64,000 nucleotides of DNA from Posidoniimonas corsicana. GTDB taxonomy: Bacteria > Planctomycetota > Planctomycetia > Pirellulales > Lacipirellulaceae. The DNA is taken from NCBI RefSeq assembly GCF_007859765.1, contig NZ_SIHJ01000002.1, positions 62,001-126,000 on the forward strand, in the 5' to 3' direction. Made by a program: the position numbers and the translations under genes. The notes under the pieces are model-generated. The model was given only the letters and a program-made list of their open reading frames with translations. It was not told the origin of the DNA and ran no database searches. Below are positions 47,332 to 55,526 of the stretch, piece after piece (within the stretch, counting starts at the first letter, position 1; each line of letters opens with the position of its first letter).

Positions 47332-48489
47332 CTAGGGCCGGGCGTCGCCGCGTTCCCGCAGGCGGTCGGTGCGTCCGCGCTGGAGCTGCCGTGCCGCGCG
47401 GCGCAGCTCGCGTGGGTCGAGCTGGCCGTCGGCGTTGGCGTCGAGCCGCTCGAACCGCCGCTGCAGAGCGCCGGTCGCTTCGGAGGCCTGGATCATGCCG
47501 TCGCCGTTGCGGTCCATGGCGGCGACTACCCGCCGCGGGTCCGGCTGCGCCGCACCCGGCTTTGTCGGGGCCGGGCCGTCGGCCTGCCGCCGGGGAGCGC
47601 GGTTGTCGGGCGCGTCGGCGCCCATCATCATCGCGTCGTCCATCTGGCCCGCGTCGCTCTTGTCGCGCTGGCGTGACTCCGTCAGCGCGAGCAGCCGGGC
47701 CGCGCGGCGGGCCTGGGACTGGAACTCCGCGAGGGTGACATCGCCGCTGTTGTCACGATCGGCGGCGCGGACCAGCCGTTCTAGCTGGTCGCGGTACTGC
47801 TCGGGCAGCTCGGCTGGCTCGAGCCGGCCGTCGCCATTTGCGTCGAGCTGCTTGAACAGGTCCTCCATCCGCGGCCCGCTGGCCAGCGCGTCACGCCGGT
47901 TGGGCGCCGAGTCGAACCGCTTGGCGTCGTCGCCCTGCTCGGCCGCGATCCGCTTCAGCTCGCGTTGGACGTCCCACCGCTCGCTGCGGGCGATGCGCAC
48001 GGCGGCCTGCGTCGCCGGGCGGGCGGCCTGGATAAGCTCGCGGTAGATGATGATGTTGTTGTCGTCCTGGTCGACGACCCGGGCCAGCTGGTCGTACGCG
48101 TCGGCCAGCTGCGTCGGCGCTTCCGCCTTGGTCAGCATGCCGTCGCGGTTGGCGTCGAGCTTCAGCAGGAGCAGCCGCAGCGCGTCGGCGCCCGGGTTGG
48201 AGTCGACAGGCTCATCGACGATCGGCTTGGGGGGCTCGCTGGGGGTGAGTCCGGCGGCGAACTCGGCGGGCGTGAGCCGGCCGTCGCCGTCCTGGTCGGC
48301 GCGGCGCAGCAGGCGGTCGAACAGCCGGCGGTGCTCGGCGTCGACCTCCGCTGGATCGAGCACCTGGTCTGAGTTCCCGTCCAGGCGGGCGAAGAGTTGG
48401 TCGCTCGCCTGATCGGCCGACGCGGTGAGGGCGGACAGGAGCAGGCACCCGGCCGCCAGGCGTGTGGTTCGTCGCATTGCGGTGCTCAT
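47332..48489 (-). CDS. secreted multi-EF-hand calcium-binding protein
   Basis: 385 residues from the ATG at 48489, with a signal peptide (RTTRLAAGCLLLSALTASA). At least seven EF-hand loops follow the DxDxDG pattern, e.g. LDGNSDQVLDPAE, ADQDGDGRLTPAE, LDANRDGMLTKAE, LDANGDGRLEPAE, ADRDNSGDVTLAE, MDRNGDGMIQASE, LDANADGQLDPRE. EF-hand arrays are common in secreted planctomycete proteins. Probably a calcium-dependent structural or regulatory protein of the periplasm or envelope; no catalytic domain is seen. Confidence 0.85.
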   Translation of the reverse strand: MSTAMRRTTRLAAGCLLLSALTASADQASDQLFARLDGNSDQVLDPAEVDAEHRRLFDRLLRRADQDGDGRLTPAEFAAGLTPSEPPKPIVDEPVDSNPGADALRLLLLKLDANRDGMLTKAEAPTQLADAYDQLARVVDQDDNNIIIYRELIQAARPATQAAVRIARSERWDVQRELKRIAAEQGDDAKRFDSAPNRRDALASGPRMEDLFKQLDANGDGRLEPAELPEQYRDQLERLVRAADRDNSGDVTLAEFQSQARRAARLLALTESRQRDKSDAGQMDDAMMMGADAPDNRAPRRQADGPAPTKPGAAQPDPRRVVAAMDRNGDGMIQASEATGALQRRFERLDANADGQLDPRELRRAARQLQRGRTDRLRERGDARP

Positions 48490-48682
48490 ACCAACGACTC
48501 GCTTGGTCGATAGACAATTGGTGGAGGCGCGCGAACCGTCGGCCCGCCGCCCTCTTCCATTGTAACCCCCTACGCCGTTGCGGGTTCTGACTGCTAGCGG
48601 GCGCCCGCCCGATCCGCCTTCCGCGCTCGCGGCGTTTCCCGTACATTCCCCGGGTTTCCCAGCTCTCCCGGACCCGTCCGCC

Positions 48683-49714
48683 ATGGCCGACTTCAAGACG
48701 CACGTCACGTTCAGCAGCGTGCTGGGCTGCGGCTACGCGTTCGCCGGCATGACAGCGGGCGTGGACATGAGCACCTCGCTGGTGGCCGGCGGGCTGTGCG
48801 GCGTGTCGGGCATGCTGCCGGACGTGGACAGCGACTCCGGCATCCCCCGCCGCGAGACCATGGGCTTCGCGGCCGCCATCGTGCCGATGCTGATGGTCCA
48901 CCGCTTCCAGGAGTTCAACCTCACCCACGACCAGATGGTGCTGTCGGCCGCCGGGCTGTACTTCGGCATCCGGTTTGGTCTGTCGAAGCTGATCGGCCGC
49001 TTCTCCGTGCACCGCGGCATGTGGCACAGCATCCCCGCGGCGCTGATCTTCGCGGGGCTGGCGTTCCTGATCACCGGCACCAACGACCTGTCGCTCAAGT
49101 ACTTCAAGGCGTTCGCCGTGTTCCTGGGGACGATGAGCCACCTGGTGCTGGACGAGGTGTACAGCGTCGACACGCGCGGCGTGGTGCCACGGTTCAAGAA
49201 GTCGTTTGGCACCGCGGTCAAGTTCTGGGGCAAGAGCCCGTGGGCCAACTTCTCGACCTACGCCAAGCTGATCGCGGTGATGGCCGTGATCTTCGGCGAC
49301 ACCGCCGTCCGCCAACGCTTCCGTGAGAACCACCCCGAGGCGGCCGGCAAGATCCAGGCGCTGCGCGAGGAGGTCCGCGGCTTCGCCCAAGAGCACGTCC
49401 CCAGCCTGCCGCAGCAGGGCCAGCAGCCGTGGGGCCAGGCCGCCGCTGAGAAGCTGGGGTGGGGCCAGTCCAACCAGGGCCAGCCCAATCAGGGTCAGGC
49501 CGGCTGGGGGGCGGCGCCGCAACAGCCGTCGCAACCGGCGTGGGGGCAGCAGCCCCACCAACCACGCCAGCCCTTCGCGCCGATCACCCCCGCCCAGCCG
49601 CAGGGCGGTTTCACGCCCAACAACGGCGGCTACGCCCCACCGCCGCCGCGGTACAACTACCAGTCGCCCACCGCGCAGCAGCCGGGCTACGGCGGCGGGT
49701 GGAACCAACGGTAG
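48683..49714 (+). CDS. YdjM-like metal-dependent membrane hydrolase with Gln/Pro/Gly-rich tail
   Basis: 343 residues from the ATG at 48683. The N-terminal ~200 residues match the LexA-binding/YdjM membrane hydrolase group: THVTFSSVLG, GMLPDVDSDSGIP, FSVHRGMWHSIPA, SHLVLDEVYSVD are the His/Asp metal-site segments, with several transmembrane helices. From about residue 230 the chain becomes Gln/Pro/Gly/Asn-rich (GQPNQGQAGWGAAPQQPSQ), a disordered tail of a kind known in membrane scaffold proteins. Substrate unknown. Confidence 0.75.
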   Translation: MADFKTHVTFSSVLGCGYAFAGMTAGVDMSTSLVAGGLCGVSGMLPDVDSDSGIPRRETMGFAAAIVPMLMVHRFQEFNLTHDQMVLSAAGLYFGIRFGLSKLIGRFSVHRGMWHSIPAALIFAGLAFLITGTNDLSLKYFKAFAVFLGTMSHLVLDEVYSVDTRGVVPRFKKSFGTAVKFWGKSPWANFSTYAKLIAVMAVIFGDTAVRQRFRENHPEAAGKIQALREEVRGFAQEHVPSLPQQGQQPWGQAAAEKLGWGQSNQGQPNQGQAGWGAAPQQPSQPAWGQQPHQPRQPFAPITPAQPQGGFTPNNGGYAPPPPRYNYQSPTAQQPGYGGGWNQR

Positions 49715-49880
49715 TCGATAATCGGGTACAGGCAAGTCGCATTCCGACAAGCGCCTCGGGCTAACCGGCCGCGTACGTCGAGCCAGTCCCCGTTTCTCAA
49801 CGCGCGTGAAGCCGAGGGTCTACGGCCATTGGACACCCCGGGTGAACGCTCCTCTGCGGCGACGGAACTGCACTAGTTCT

Positions 49881-49901
49881 CCGACGGATGTAATCCGTCG
49901 G
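49881..49901. repeat. CCGACGGAT short palindrome downstream of the cyclase gene
   Basis: CCGACGGAT (49881-49889) and ATCCGTCGG (49893-49901) face each other over a 3-base loop, 18 bases beyond the stop of the minus-strand cyclase gene. It may act as a hairpin terminator-like structure but has no U run. Confidence 0.45.
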
Positions 49902-49919
49902 CTGGTGCGATGGATGCGG

Positions 49920-51713
49920 CTAGGTGGCGTCGGTTTTGAAGCTGACCGATCCTTGCCGCTCGATCGACAGCACGCCGTCCCAGCTCTCTGGCGGGCCGTC
50001 GGCGCCGCGGACTACCTCGCGGAGGAACACCGAGCACGGGTCGTCGGGCGGCGTCTGGGAGAGCAGGTCCGCGGCGGCGGTCCAGTCGCCCTGCTCCAGC
50101 GCCGCGACCGCGGCGTCGTACGCCTGGCGGTGCGCGGTCGGCAGCGGCGCGGCTGACTCGAGCGTGTACACGCCCACCGCCGAGTCCACGCCCGGCGGGC
50201 GGAAACGGCCCAGGCGGCGCAGCGACTCGCCGCCCAGCGGGCCACGGGCCGCGTCGGCGGTGGCCTCGTCGAGCAGGATCGGCACGCCCACCTGCTTGGT
50301 CAGGTCCTGCAGCCGCGACGCCAGGTTCACCACCGGCCCGAACACGCCGACCTTGATCTGCTCCAACGCGCCGATGCGGCCGGCGATCGCCTGCCCATGG
50401 CCCACGCCGATGCCGACGCGGAAGCCGTACAGCGGGTCGGCCGGGTCCGCCTGCGCGGCGGCGAAGGTCTGGCTGATGGCGGCCGCCGCGCGGCAGGCCA
50501 GCAGGGGGCCCTCGTCGTTGTCGCTGGGCCAGCCCCAGAAGCCCAGCGCGGCGTCTCCCTGGAAGTCGGCGATCACGCCCTCGTACTTCAGGATGCTGCG
50601 GGTCATGGCGCTCAGCGCGTGGCTCACCTGGTCCAGCAGCGCGTGCAGGTCGCCGGCGGCCTCGACCTTGCGGCTGAAGCCGCGCACGTCGCAGAACAGC
50701 ACGCTCACCGGCCCGCTGCGGGGGGCGAGCGCGTCGTCCAGCGAGCGGTCGGCTAGCTGCTCGATCACCGCGGGCGAGAAGAACTGCCGCATCTGCCGCC
50801 GCTCTTGTTCGAGCGACCGCACCTGCCGCACCGAGCCGAGGAACCGCGCCACCAGCTCGGCGGTGCGCAGCTCGCCGATCAGGTCCTGGGGCGAGCCGAC
50901 CTCGCGCAGGCCGGCGAACCGCCGCTGCCCGCTGACGTACAGGCACCACCACTCGCCGGGCCCGACCGGGATCGGCGTGCAGAAGGCCCAGTCGAGGTCG
51001 TTGTTGAGGGTGAAGTTATCGTCGACCTCGCTGTCGTCGGCCCACAGGTGCACCACGCTCTGCTGGCGGTCGAGAGCCGCGGCGATCAGACGCCGGCTGG
51101 GGCGGAACCGGACGACCGACGCGTCGCGGCAGTCCCACCGCATCAGCGAGGCGTCGGCCGTGGGGTCGCCGGTCGGGCCGCCCGCGGGGCTGTCGAACTG
51201 CATCACCGCGGCGGCCGCCGCGCCGCGGATGGTGTCCAGCAGCAGGTCGACCACCTGCTCGGCCAGGTGCGCGTCGTCGCGGCTCTGGGCGATCAGCTCC
51301 GGCATCTTGCACAGCGCGTGCAGGCAGCTGGCGGGGTTGCTGAACCGCTCGGAGGTGAGCACCTCGTCGCCCAGCACGTGCTCGGCCACGACCGGCTGGC
51401 CGTCGTCGGTCGGCTCGCCCGACTCGAAGAAGAAGTTGGTCTCGCCGATGCGGAACTGCTGCCCGGGCGAGAGCGAGAACTCGCTCGAGGGGCGGTCGCC
51501 GTGGAAGATTGGGTTGCGGGCGGTGGGCAGCGCCGTGACGACCAGCCGCCCCGCTTCCATCCGCAGCTGGGCGTGCTCGCGCGAGATCAGTCGGTCCCAC
51601 GGCGTGGCGCAGCCGCTCCGGGGCGCGCGGCCCAGCAGCACCTCCTCGCCCTCGGCGAGCACGAACCGTGACTGCTGGTTCGAGCCGCCGCCGATCGCCA
51701 CTAGTTCAGCCAT
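49920..51713 (-). CDS. adenylate/guanylate cyclase with FHA and GAF-like domains
   Basis: 597 residues. Residues about 1-105 form an FHA domain (LLGRAP..GCATPWDRLISREHAQLRMEAG with the phosphothreonine-binding R..S.H pattern). Residues about 130-300 look like a GAF sensor (CLHALCKMPELI, LLLDTIRGAAAAAVMQF). Residues about 340-510 are a class III cyclase: SVLFCDVRGFSRKVE and ADFQGDAALGFWGWP with two metal-binding Asp, and GIGVGHGQAIAGRIG. It likely turns phosphoprotein and small-molecule signals into a cyclic nucleotide. The DFQGDAALGFW block is somewhat changed, so activity should not be assumed. Confidence 0.87.
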   Translation of the reverse strand: MAELVAIGGGSNQQSRFVLAEGEEVLLGRAPRSGCATPWDRLISREHAQLRMEAGRLVVTALPTARNPIFHGDRPSSEFSLSPGQQFRIGETNFFFESGEPTDDGQPVVAEHVLGDEVLTSERFSNPASCLHALCKMPELIAQSRDDAHLAEQVVDLLLDTIRGAAAAAVMQFDSPAGGPTGDPTADASLMRWDCRDASVVRFRPSRRLIAAALDRQQSVVHLWADDSEVDDNFTLNNDLDWAFCTPIPVGPGEWWCLYVSGQRRFAGLREVGSPQDLIGELRTAELVARFLGSVRQVRSLEQERRQMRQFFSPAVIEQLADRSLDDALAPRSGPVSVLFCDVRGFSRKVEAAGDLHALLDQVSHALSAMTRSILKYEGVIADFQGDAALGFWGWPSDNDEGPLLACRAAAAISQTFAAAQADPADPLYGFRVGIGVGHGQAIAGRIGALEQIKVGVFGPVVNLASRLQDLTKQVGVPILLDEATADAARGPLGGESLRRLGRFRPPGVDSAVGVYTLESAAPLPTAHRQAYDAAVAALEQGDWTAAADLLSQTPPDDPCSVFLREVVRGADGPPESWDGVLSIERQGSVSFKTDAT

Positions 51714-51743
51714 GCGATAGCAACACGCCTGCAGAGAGAAGAC

Positions 51744-52184
51744 TCAGGGGGACTCAACAATCAGCGTAACGGGGCCGTCGTTCGTGAGCGAGACCTCCAT
51801 GTGCGTGCGGAACCGCCCGGTCCCGACCGTCACGCCGTGCGCCCGCACCGCGGCGACGAACTCCTCGTAGAGCCGCTCGGCAAGTTCTGGCGGGGCGGCG
51901 TCGACAAAGCTCGGCCGGCGGCCCTTCTTGCAGTCGCCGAACAGCGTGAACTGGCTGACCACCAGCATCTGGCCGCCAACTTCGAGCAGCGAGCGGTTCA
52001 TCTTGCCATCGTCGTCCTCGAAGATCCGCAGGCCGACCAGCTTGTCGGCCATCCAGCGGACGGCCGCCGCGTCGTCGCCGTGGCCCACGCCCAGCAGCAC
52101 CATCAGGCCCGCGTCGACGGCGCCGACCGTTTCCCTCTCGACCACCACCGCCGCCGAGCTGACGCGTTGCACTACCGCTTTCAA
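51744..52184 (-). CDS. dtd: D-aminoacyl-tRNA deacylase
   Basis: 146 residues if translation starts at the TTG at 52184 ([15 protein letters not shown]), which gives the standard Dtd length; a frame from an ATG at 52238 would add 18 residues that are not conserved. [19 protein letters not shown] with the catalytic Thr (SQFTL) and [19 protein letters not shown] (the NxGPVT motif, conserved Gly-cisPro-like loop) are clear. It hydrolyses D-amino acids and glycine from tRNA to keep translation accurate. It follows the divergent ZIP transporter gene. Confidence 0.92.
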   Translation of the reverse strand: MKAVVQRVSSAAVVVERETVGAVDAGLMVLLGVGHGDDAAAVRWMADKLVGLRIFEDDDGKMNRSLLEVGGQMLVVSQFTLFGDCKKGRRPSFVDAAPPELAERLYEEFVAAVRAHGVTVGTGRFRTHMEVSLTNDGPVTLIVESP

Positions 52185-52286
52185 GTCTTCTGGGCCTGGG
52201 CTGAGGGGATAGGGAACCGGCCGCCCGCGGGTTACCATGAGGGGCTTGCCCCTATCCTACCGCACCCGGGTCGCCGCACGAAGCCG

Positions 52287-53198
52287 ATGCCGCCGATTGT
52301 CCTGTTAGCGTACTACTGCGTGGCGATCCTGCTTGCCTCGGTGCTGGGCGGGATGCTGCCGGGCTGGCTGCGGCTGACGCACCGCTGGATGGAGTGCGCG
52401 GTGAGCCTGGTCGCCGGCGTGATGCTGGGCGTCGCGCTGCTGCACCTGCTGCCGCACGCGCTCGACACGGCCGCCGCCACCGGCAGCGGCCCCAACCGCT
52501 TCCTCGGCCCGCTGCAGTGGGCGCTGGTCGGATGGCTGGCGATGTTCTTCGTCGAGCGGTTCTTCTGCTTCCACCACCACGACCTGCCCGACGACGACCA
52601 CGACCACGACCACGCCGGCCCGATCGCCTGCGAGGAGCACGGCCACGCCCACAGCGACCACTCGCACGACCTGTCGTGGGGCGGCGCCATCTTCGGCCTC
52701 ACGCTGCACAGCGTGCTGGCGGGCGTGGCGCTGGCGGCCAGCGTGTTCCACAACCAGACCGGCGGCGCGTGGGCCGGGCTGGGCGTGTTCGTCGCGATCG
52801 TGCTGCACAAGCCGTTCGACTCGATGACCATCGCGATGCTGATGGCCCGCGGGGGCCGGTCGGCGACCGCGCAGGCGGCGGCGAACGCGGCGTTCGCGCT
52901 GGCGGTGCCGCTGGGCGCGGTGCTGTTCTACCTCGGCGCCGTCAACGGGCACGAGGCGGCCAACGCCGCGGCCGGGTCGGCGCTGGCGTTCAGCGCCGGC
53001 ATGTTCCTGTGCATCTCGATGTCCGACCTGCTCCCCGAGCTGCAGTTCCACCACCACGACCGCTTCAAGCTGTCGGCCGCGCTGCTGCTCGGCCTGGCCG
53101 TGGCGTGGGTCGCCTGCCGGTTCGAGCAGCACACGCACGGTCCGGTTGAGCCGGGCGGCGGATTGGGCGCCGCCGCCGTCACTGCAGAGCCGAGCTAG
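52287..53198 (+). CDS. ZIP family divalent metal transporter
   Basis: 303 residues from the ATG at 52287. Eight predicted helices; TM IV and V have the metal-path residues (LTLHSVLAGVALAAS, VLHKPFDSMTIAMLMARGG). The long loop between TM III and IV is a His/Asp-rich string (about residues 93-128: HHHDLPDDDHDHDHAGP, EHGHAHSDHSHD), the classical metal-binding loop of ZIP proteins, probably for Zn or Fe. The divergent dtd gene starts 102 bases away. Imports metal toward the cytoplasm. Confidence 0.9.
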   Translation: MPPIVLLAYYCVAILLASVLGGMLPGWLRLTHRWMECAVSLVAGVMLGVALLHLLPHALDTAAATGSGPNRFLGPLQWALVGWLAMFFVERFFCFHHHDLPDDDHDHDHAGPIACEEHGHAHSDHSHDLSWGGAIFGLTLHSVLAGVALAASVFHNQTGGAWAGLGVFVAIVLHKPFDSMTIAMLMARGGRSATAQAAANAAFALAVPLGAVLFYLGAVNGHEAANAAAGSALAFSAGMFLCISMSDLLPELQFHHHDRFKLSAALLLGLAVAWVACRFEQHTHGPVEPGGGLGAAAVTAEPS

Positions 53199-55262
53199 CT
53201 ACTCGTAGCTCCAGCGGCACTCGTAGATGTTGCCGATCGGCGGGTTGACCGCCGACCAGCCGATCAGCGAGCCGTAGGGGTGGTCGATCTTATAACGCGA
53301 GTCGAGGATGGTCGGCGCCTCGCTGCGGTCGGCGGGGTACTGGACAAGGTTGTACGTACGGTACGGGCGATCTTCCGGGAACAGCATCCACATCGACACC
53401 AGGTCGGTCGTGAGCCGCGTTGCAAACTGGACGCGGGACCTGTCCTGGGGGACGTCGACCAGCAGCTCCAGCTCAAGGACTACTGGCTCGCCGACCGTCA
53501 CGTCCTGCAGGTCGAACTCGAATTCGTAGGGCGTTTTCTCTACGCCGCGTTCTGCAAACTTCTTGGTCACCCTGCGGATGGTGACCGCACGCGCGCCGGG
53601 CGGCTGCGCGAACTCTACCTGGTCAGACGCCAGCGGCATGAACAGCGTCACGCGGCGGTCCCCCTGGTACGAATCCTTCAAACGCAAGCGGACGCGGTCG
53701 TGCAGGTACACCCTGCCCCTCCGATCGGCGTCGCGTTCCAGCGGGCGCCAGCCCCGCAGATCGATGATCCGGCTGTGGCTGAGGACCTCCAGGCCGTCGT
53801 AGTCCAACGGCGCGCGCTCAGCGGCGTCGCCCACGGGCAGCGTGTCCCAGTCCGTTTGCGGCCTTTCGGTCACGAGTTCCAGCACGCGACGGATGTCGGG
53901 GTCGCCCTGGGCGATGGCGTCGTTGACGGTTGTGAGGGTCTGGGCGCGGTCGTACAGCTGGTAGACCTTGAGCGGGAGGTAGACCAGCAGCAGGGCGGCT
54001 ACCGCAAGGTACAGGTACGACGGCCAGTCACGCGGGTCCAGCAGCCGCGACCAGACCCGCCTGACCGCCGAACCACGCAGCCTCCGCGCGATCTCTGTCG
54101 GCGCCGAGGCGCCCACCCCCGCGGCACGGCGCGGCGTGTCTACGCCGGGCAGCCGCTTGTCGGCGACCGGCGCCCACCCTTGTGATGCGGCAACCGGCTC
54201 GGAATCCGGGCCGGCGTGCTCCCGCCACACCTTGTGGGCTACCTCGTAGCCGTGCTGCGCCAGCGCGTTGACCTCTTCGTCGGAGAATCGGTCAAGGTCG
54301 GTGCGGATCGACTGCACCTCGGCCTGCACAACCGGGTGCAGGCAAGGTTGCTCGTCCTCGTCAACCATCTCGGTGATCGGCACGAAGACGAACCCGTCCT
54401 GCTTGCCAAAGTTCTCCCGCTCCAGCTGCCAGACCCGGTCCCACAGGATGTCCGTCGCCCGCACCGACTGGCCGATGAACCCCAGCGCGGTGTCGCTGAG
54501 AATCTGGAACGGCTTGCCCGCGTCGCTGACCACCACCTGCTCCAACTCCTGCCCGTTCTTCTTGAGCCACGAGAACGCGCGGATCCCCAGGTTGTCGAAC
54601 ACGCCGCCGTCGGTGAAGTATTCGGTGGGGAACTCCCCCTCGCGGACGCCCAGGTCGGCGGCCGTTACTTCCACCGGCGGGAACAGGCCGGGGAACGCGG
54701 ACGACGCGCCCACCACGCGGGGGATGCTCGCCATGCGGGCGGGCACAAACTCGAACCGCACCTCGCCGCCTTCCGGGCGCTGCTGGATGTACAGCCCGTC
54801 GCGGTTAAACACGGACAGACCGCCGTTGCTGACGTTGGTCGCCAGCATGTGCAGCATCGGCTGCGCGGGCAGCTCGTACAGGCAGCGGTCGCCGTACAAG
54901 CGTTTCTCGTAGCAGTGTTCGAGGATCGCGTTAGGCGTAAGGTTGCGCACTTCAAGACGCGTCAGCTTCGCCAGCAGGCGCAGCGGGTACTGCAGCGGCA
55001 AGCGACGCACAATAAAGTTTCGCACGTCCGACTGCACGAACCGCACTACCTCGGCGGCGGCCTCGTCGAACTGCTCGTCGCCCCCGTTGTAGCGGTCCCA
55101 ATTCAGCACCAGGTGGGCCGCCAGGATGCTGCCGCCCGACACCGACGCGACATCCGTCACGTGCTGCAACTGGCCCGCGTCCCTAAGGAACCGGACCACC
55201 CCCAGATGGAACAACGTTGCGCGGTACCCTCCCCCTGATAGCGCTAGGCCCAGCTTAGGCAT
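53199..55262 (-). CDS. patatin-like phospholipase with C-terminal membrane-anchored domain
   Basis: 687 residues. Residues about 1-350 are a patatin domain: oxyanion loop SGGGYRAT at 9-15, nucleophile Ser42 (in SVSGG, where the family usually has GxSxG), and catalytic Asp218 in FTDGGVFDN. A variable linker follows, then one transmembrane helix at about 414-437 (YLYLAVAALLLVYLPLKV). Residues about 450-687 are a beta-rich region with no recognised family (SRIIDLRGWRPL, RRVTLFMPLASDQVEF). With the active site N-terminal to the helix, the lipase is probably cytoplasmic and the tail outside, or the reverse; topology is not fixed by the sequence. It should cleave acyl chains from membrane lipids. 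Confidence 0.82.
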   Translation of the reverse strand: MPKLGLALSGGGYRATLFHLGVVRFLRDAGQLQHVTDVASVSGGSILAAHLVLNWDRYNGGDEQFDEAAAEVVRFVQSDVRNFIVRRLPLQYPLRLLAKLTRLEVRNLTPNAILEHCYEKRLYGDRCLYELPAQPMLHMLATNVSNGGLSVFNRDGLYIQQRPEGGEVRFEFVPARMASIPRVVGASSAFPGLFPPVEVTAADLGVREGEFPTEYFTDGGVFDNLGIRAFSWLKKNGQELEQVVVSDAGKPFQILSDTALGFIGQSVRATDILWDRVWQLERENFGKQDGFVFVPITEMVDEDEQPCLHPVVQAEVQSIRTDLDRFSDEEVNALAQHGYEVAHKVWREHAGPDSEPVAASQGWAPVADKRLPGVDTPRRAAGVGASAPTEIARRLRGSAVRRVWSRLLDPRDWPSYLYLAVAALLLVYLPLKVYQLYDRAQTLTTVNDAIAQGDPDIRRVLELVTERPQTDWDTLPVGDAAERAPLDYDGLEVLSHSRIIDLRGWRPLERDADRRGRVYLHDRVRLRLKDSYQGDRRVTLFMPLASDQVEFAQPPGARAVTIRRVTKKFAERGVEKTPYEFEFDLQDVTVGEPVVLELELLVDVPQDRSRVQFATRLTTDLVSMWMLFPEDRPYRTYNLVQYPADRSEAPTILDSRYKIDHPYGSLIGWSAVNPPIGNIYECRWSYE

Positions 55263-55526
55263 TGAAATAGTTCCTCAAGCTGCACGAGATTGGTGATCTT
55301 TGGAAAGTGAGTCCCCTTTCTGTAGTCTAGTTCAACGCTGCTGGCGATCGAAGAAAACCCGCACCGCGGGCTGGTTGAGGGGTCAGGGCCGCTCCGCTGC
55401 CCAGCCGGAAATGAGGTGATCGGCGGCAGGAACCTCTGCGAAAACTCCCCGCCAAAACGTTCGGAACTTCGGTACAATGGATGGTTTCGGATCTGATTGA
55501 CGGCGATTCCACCGCGAGAGCCCCCT

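Noticed and set aside
52618-52680. His/Asp-rich stretch considered as a separate low-complexity gene
   Set aside because: It is the metal-binding loop of the ZIP transporter and in its frame.
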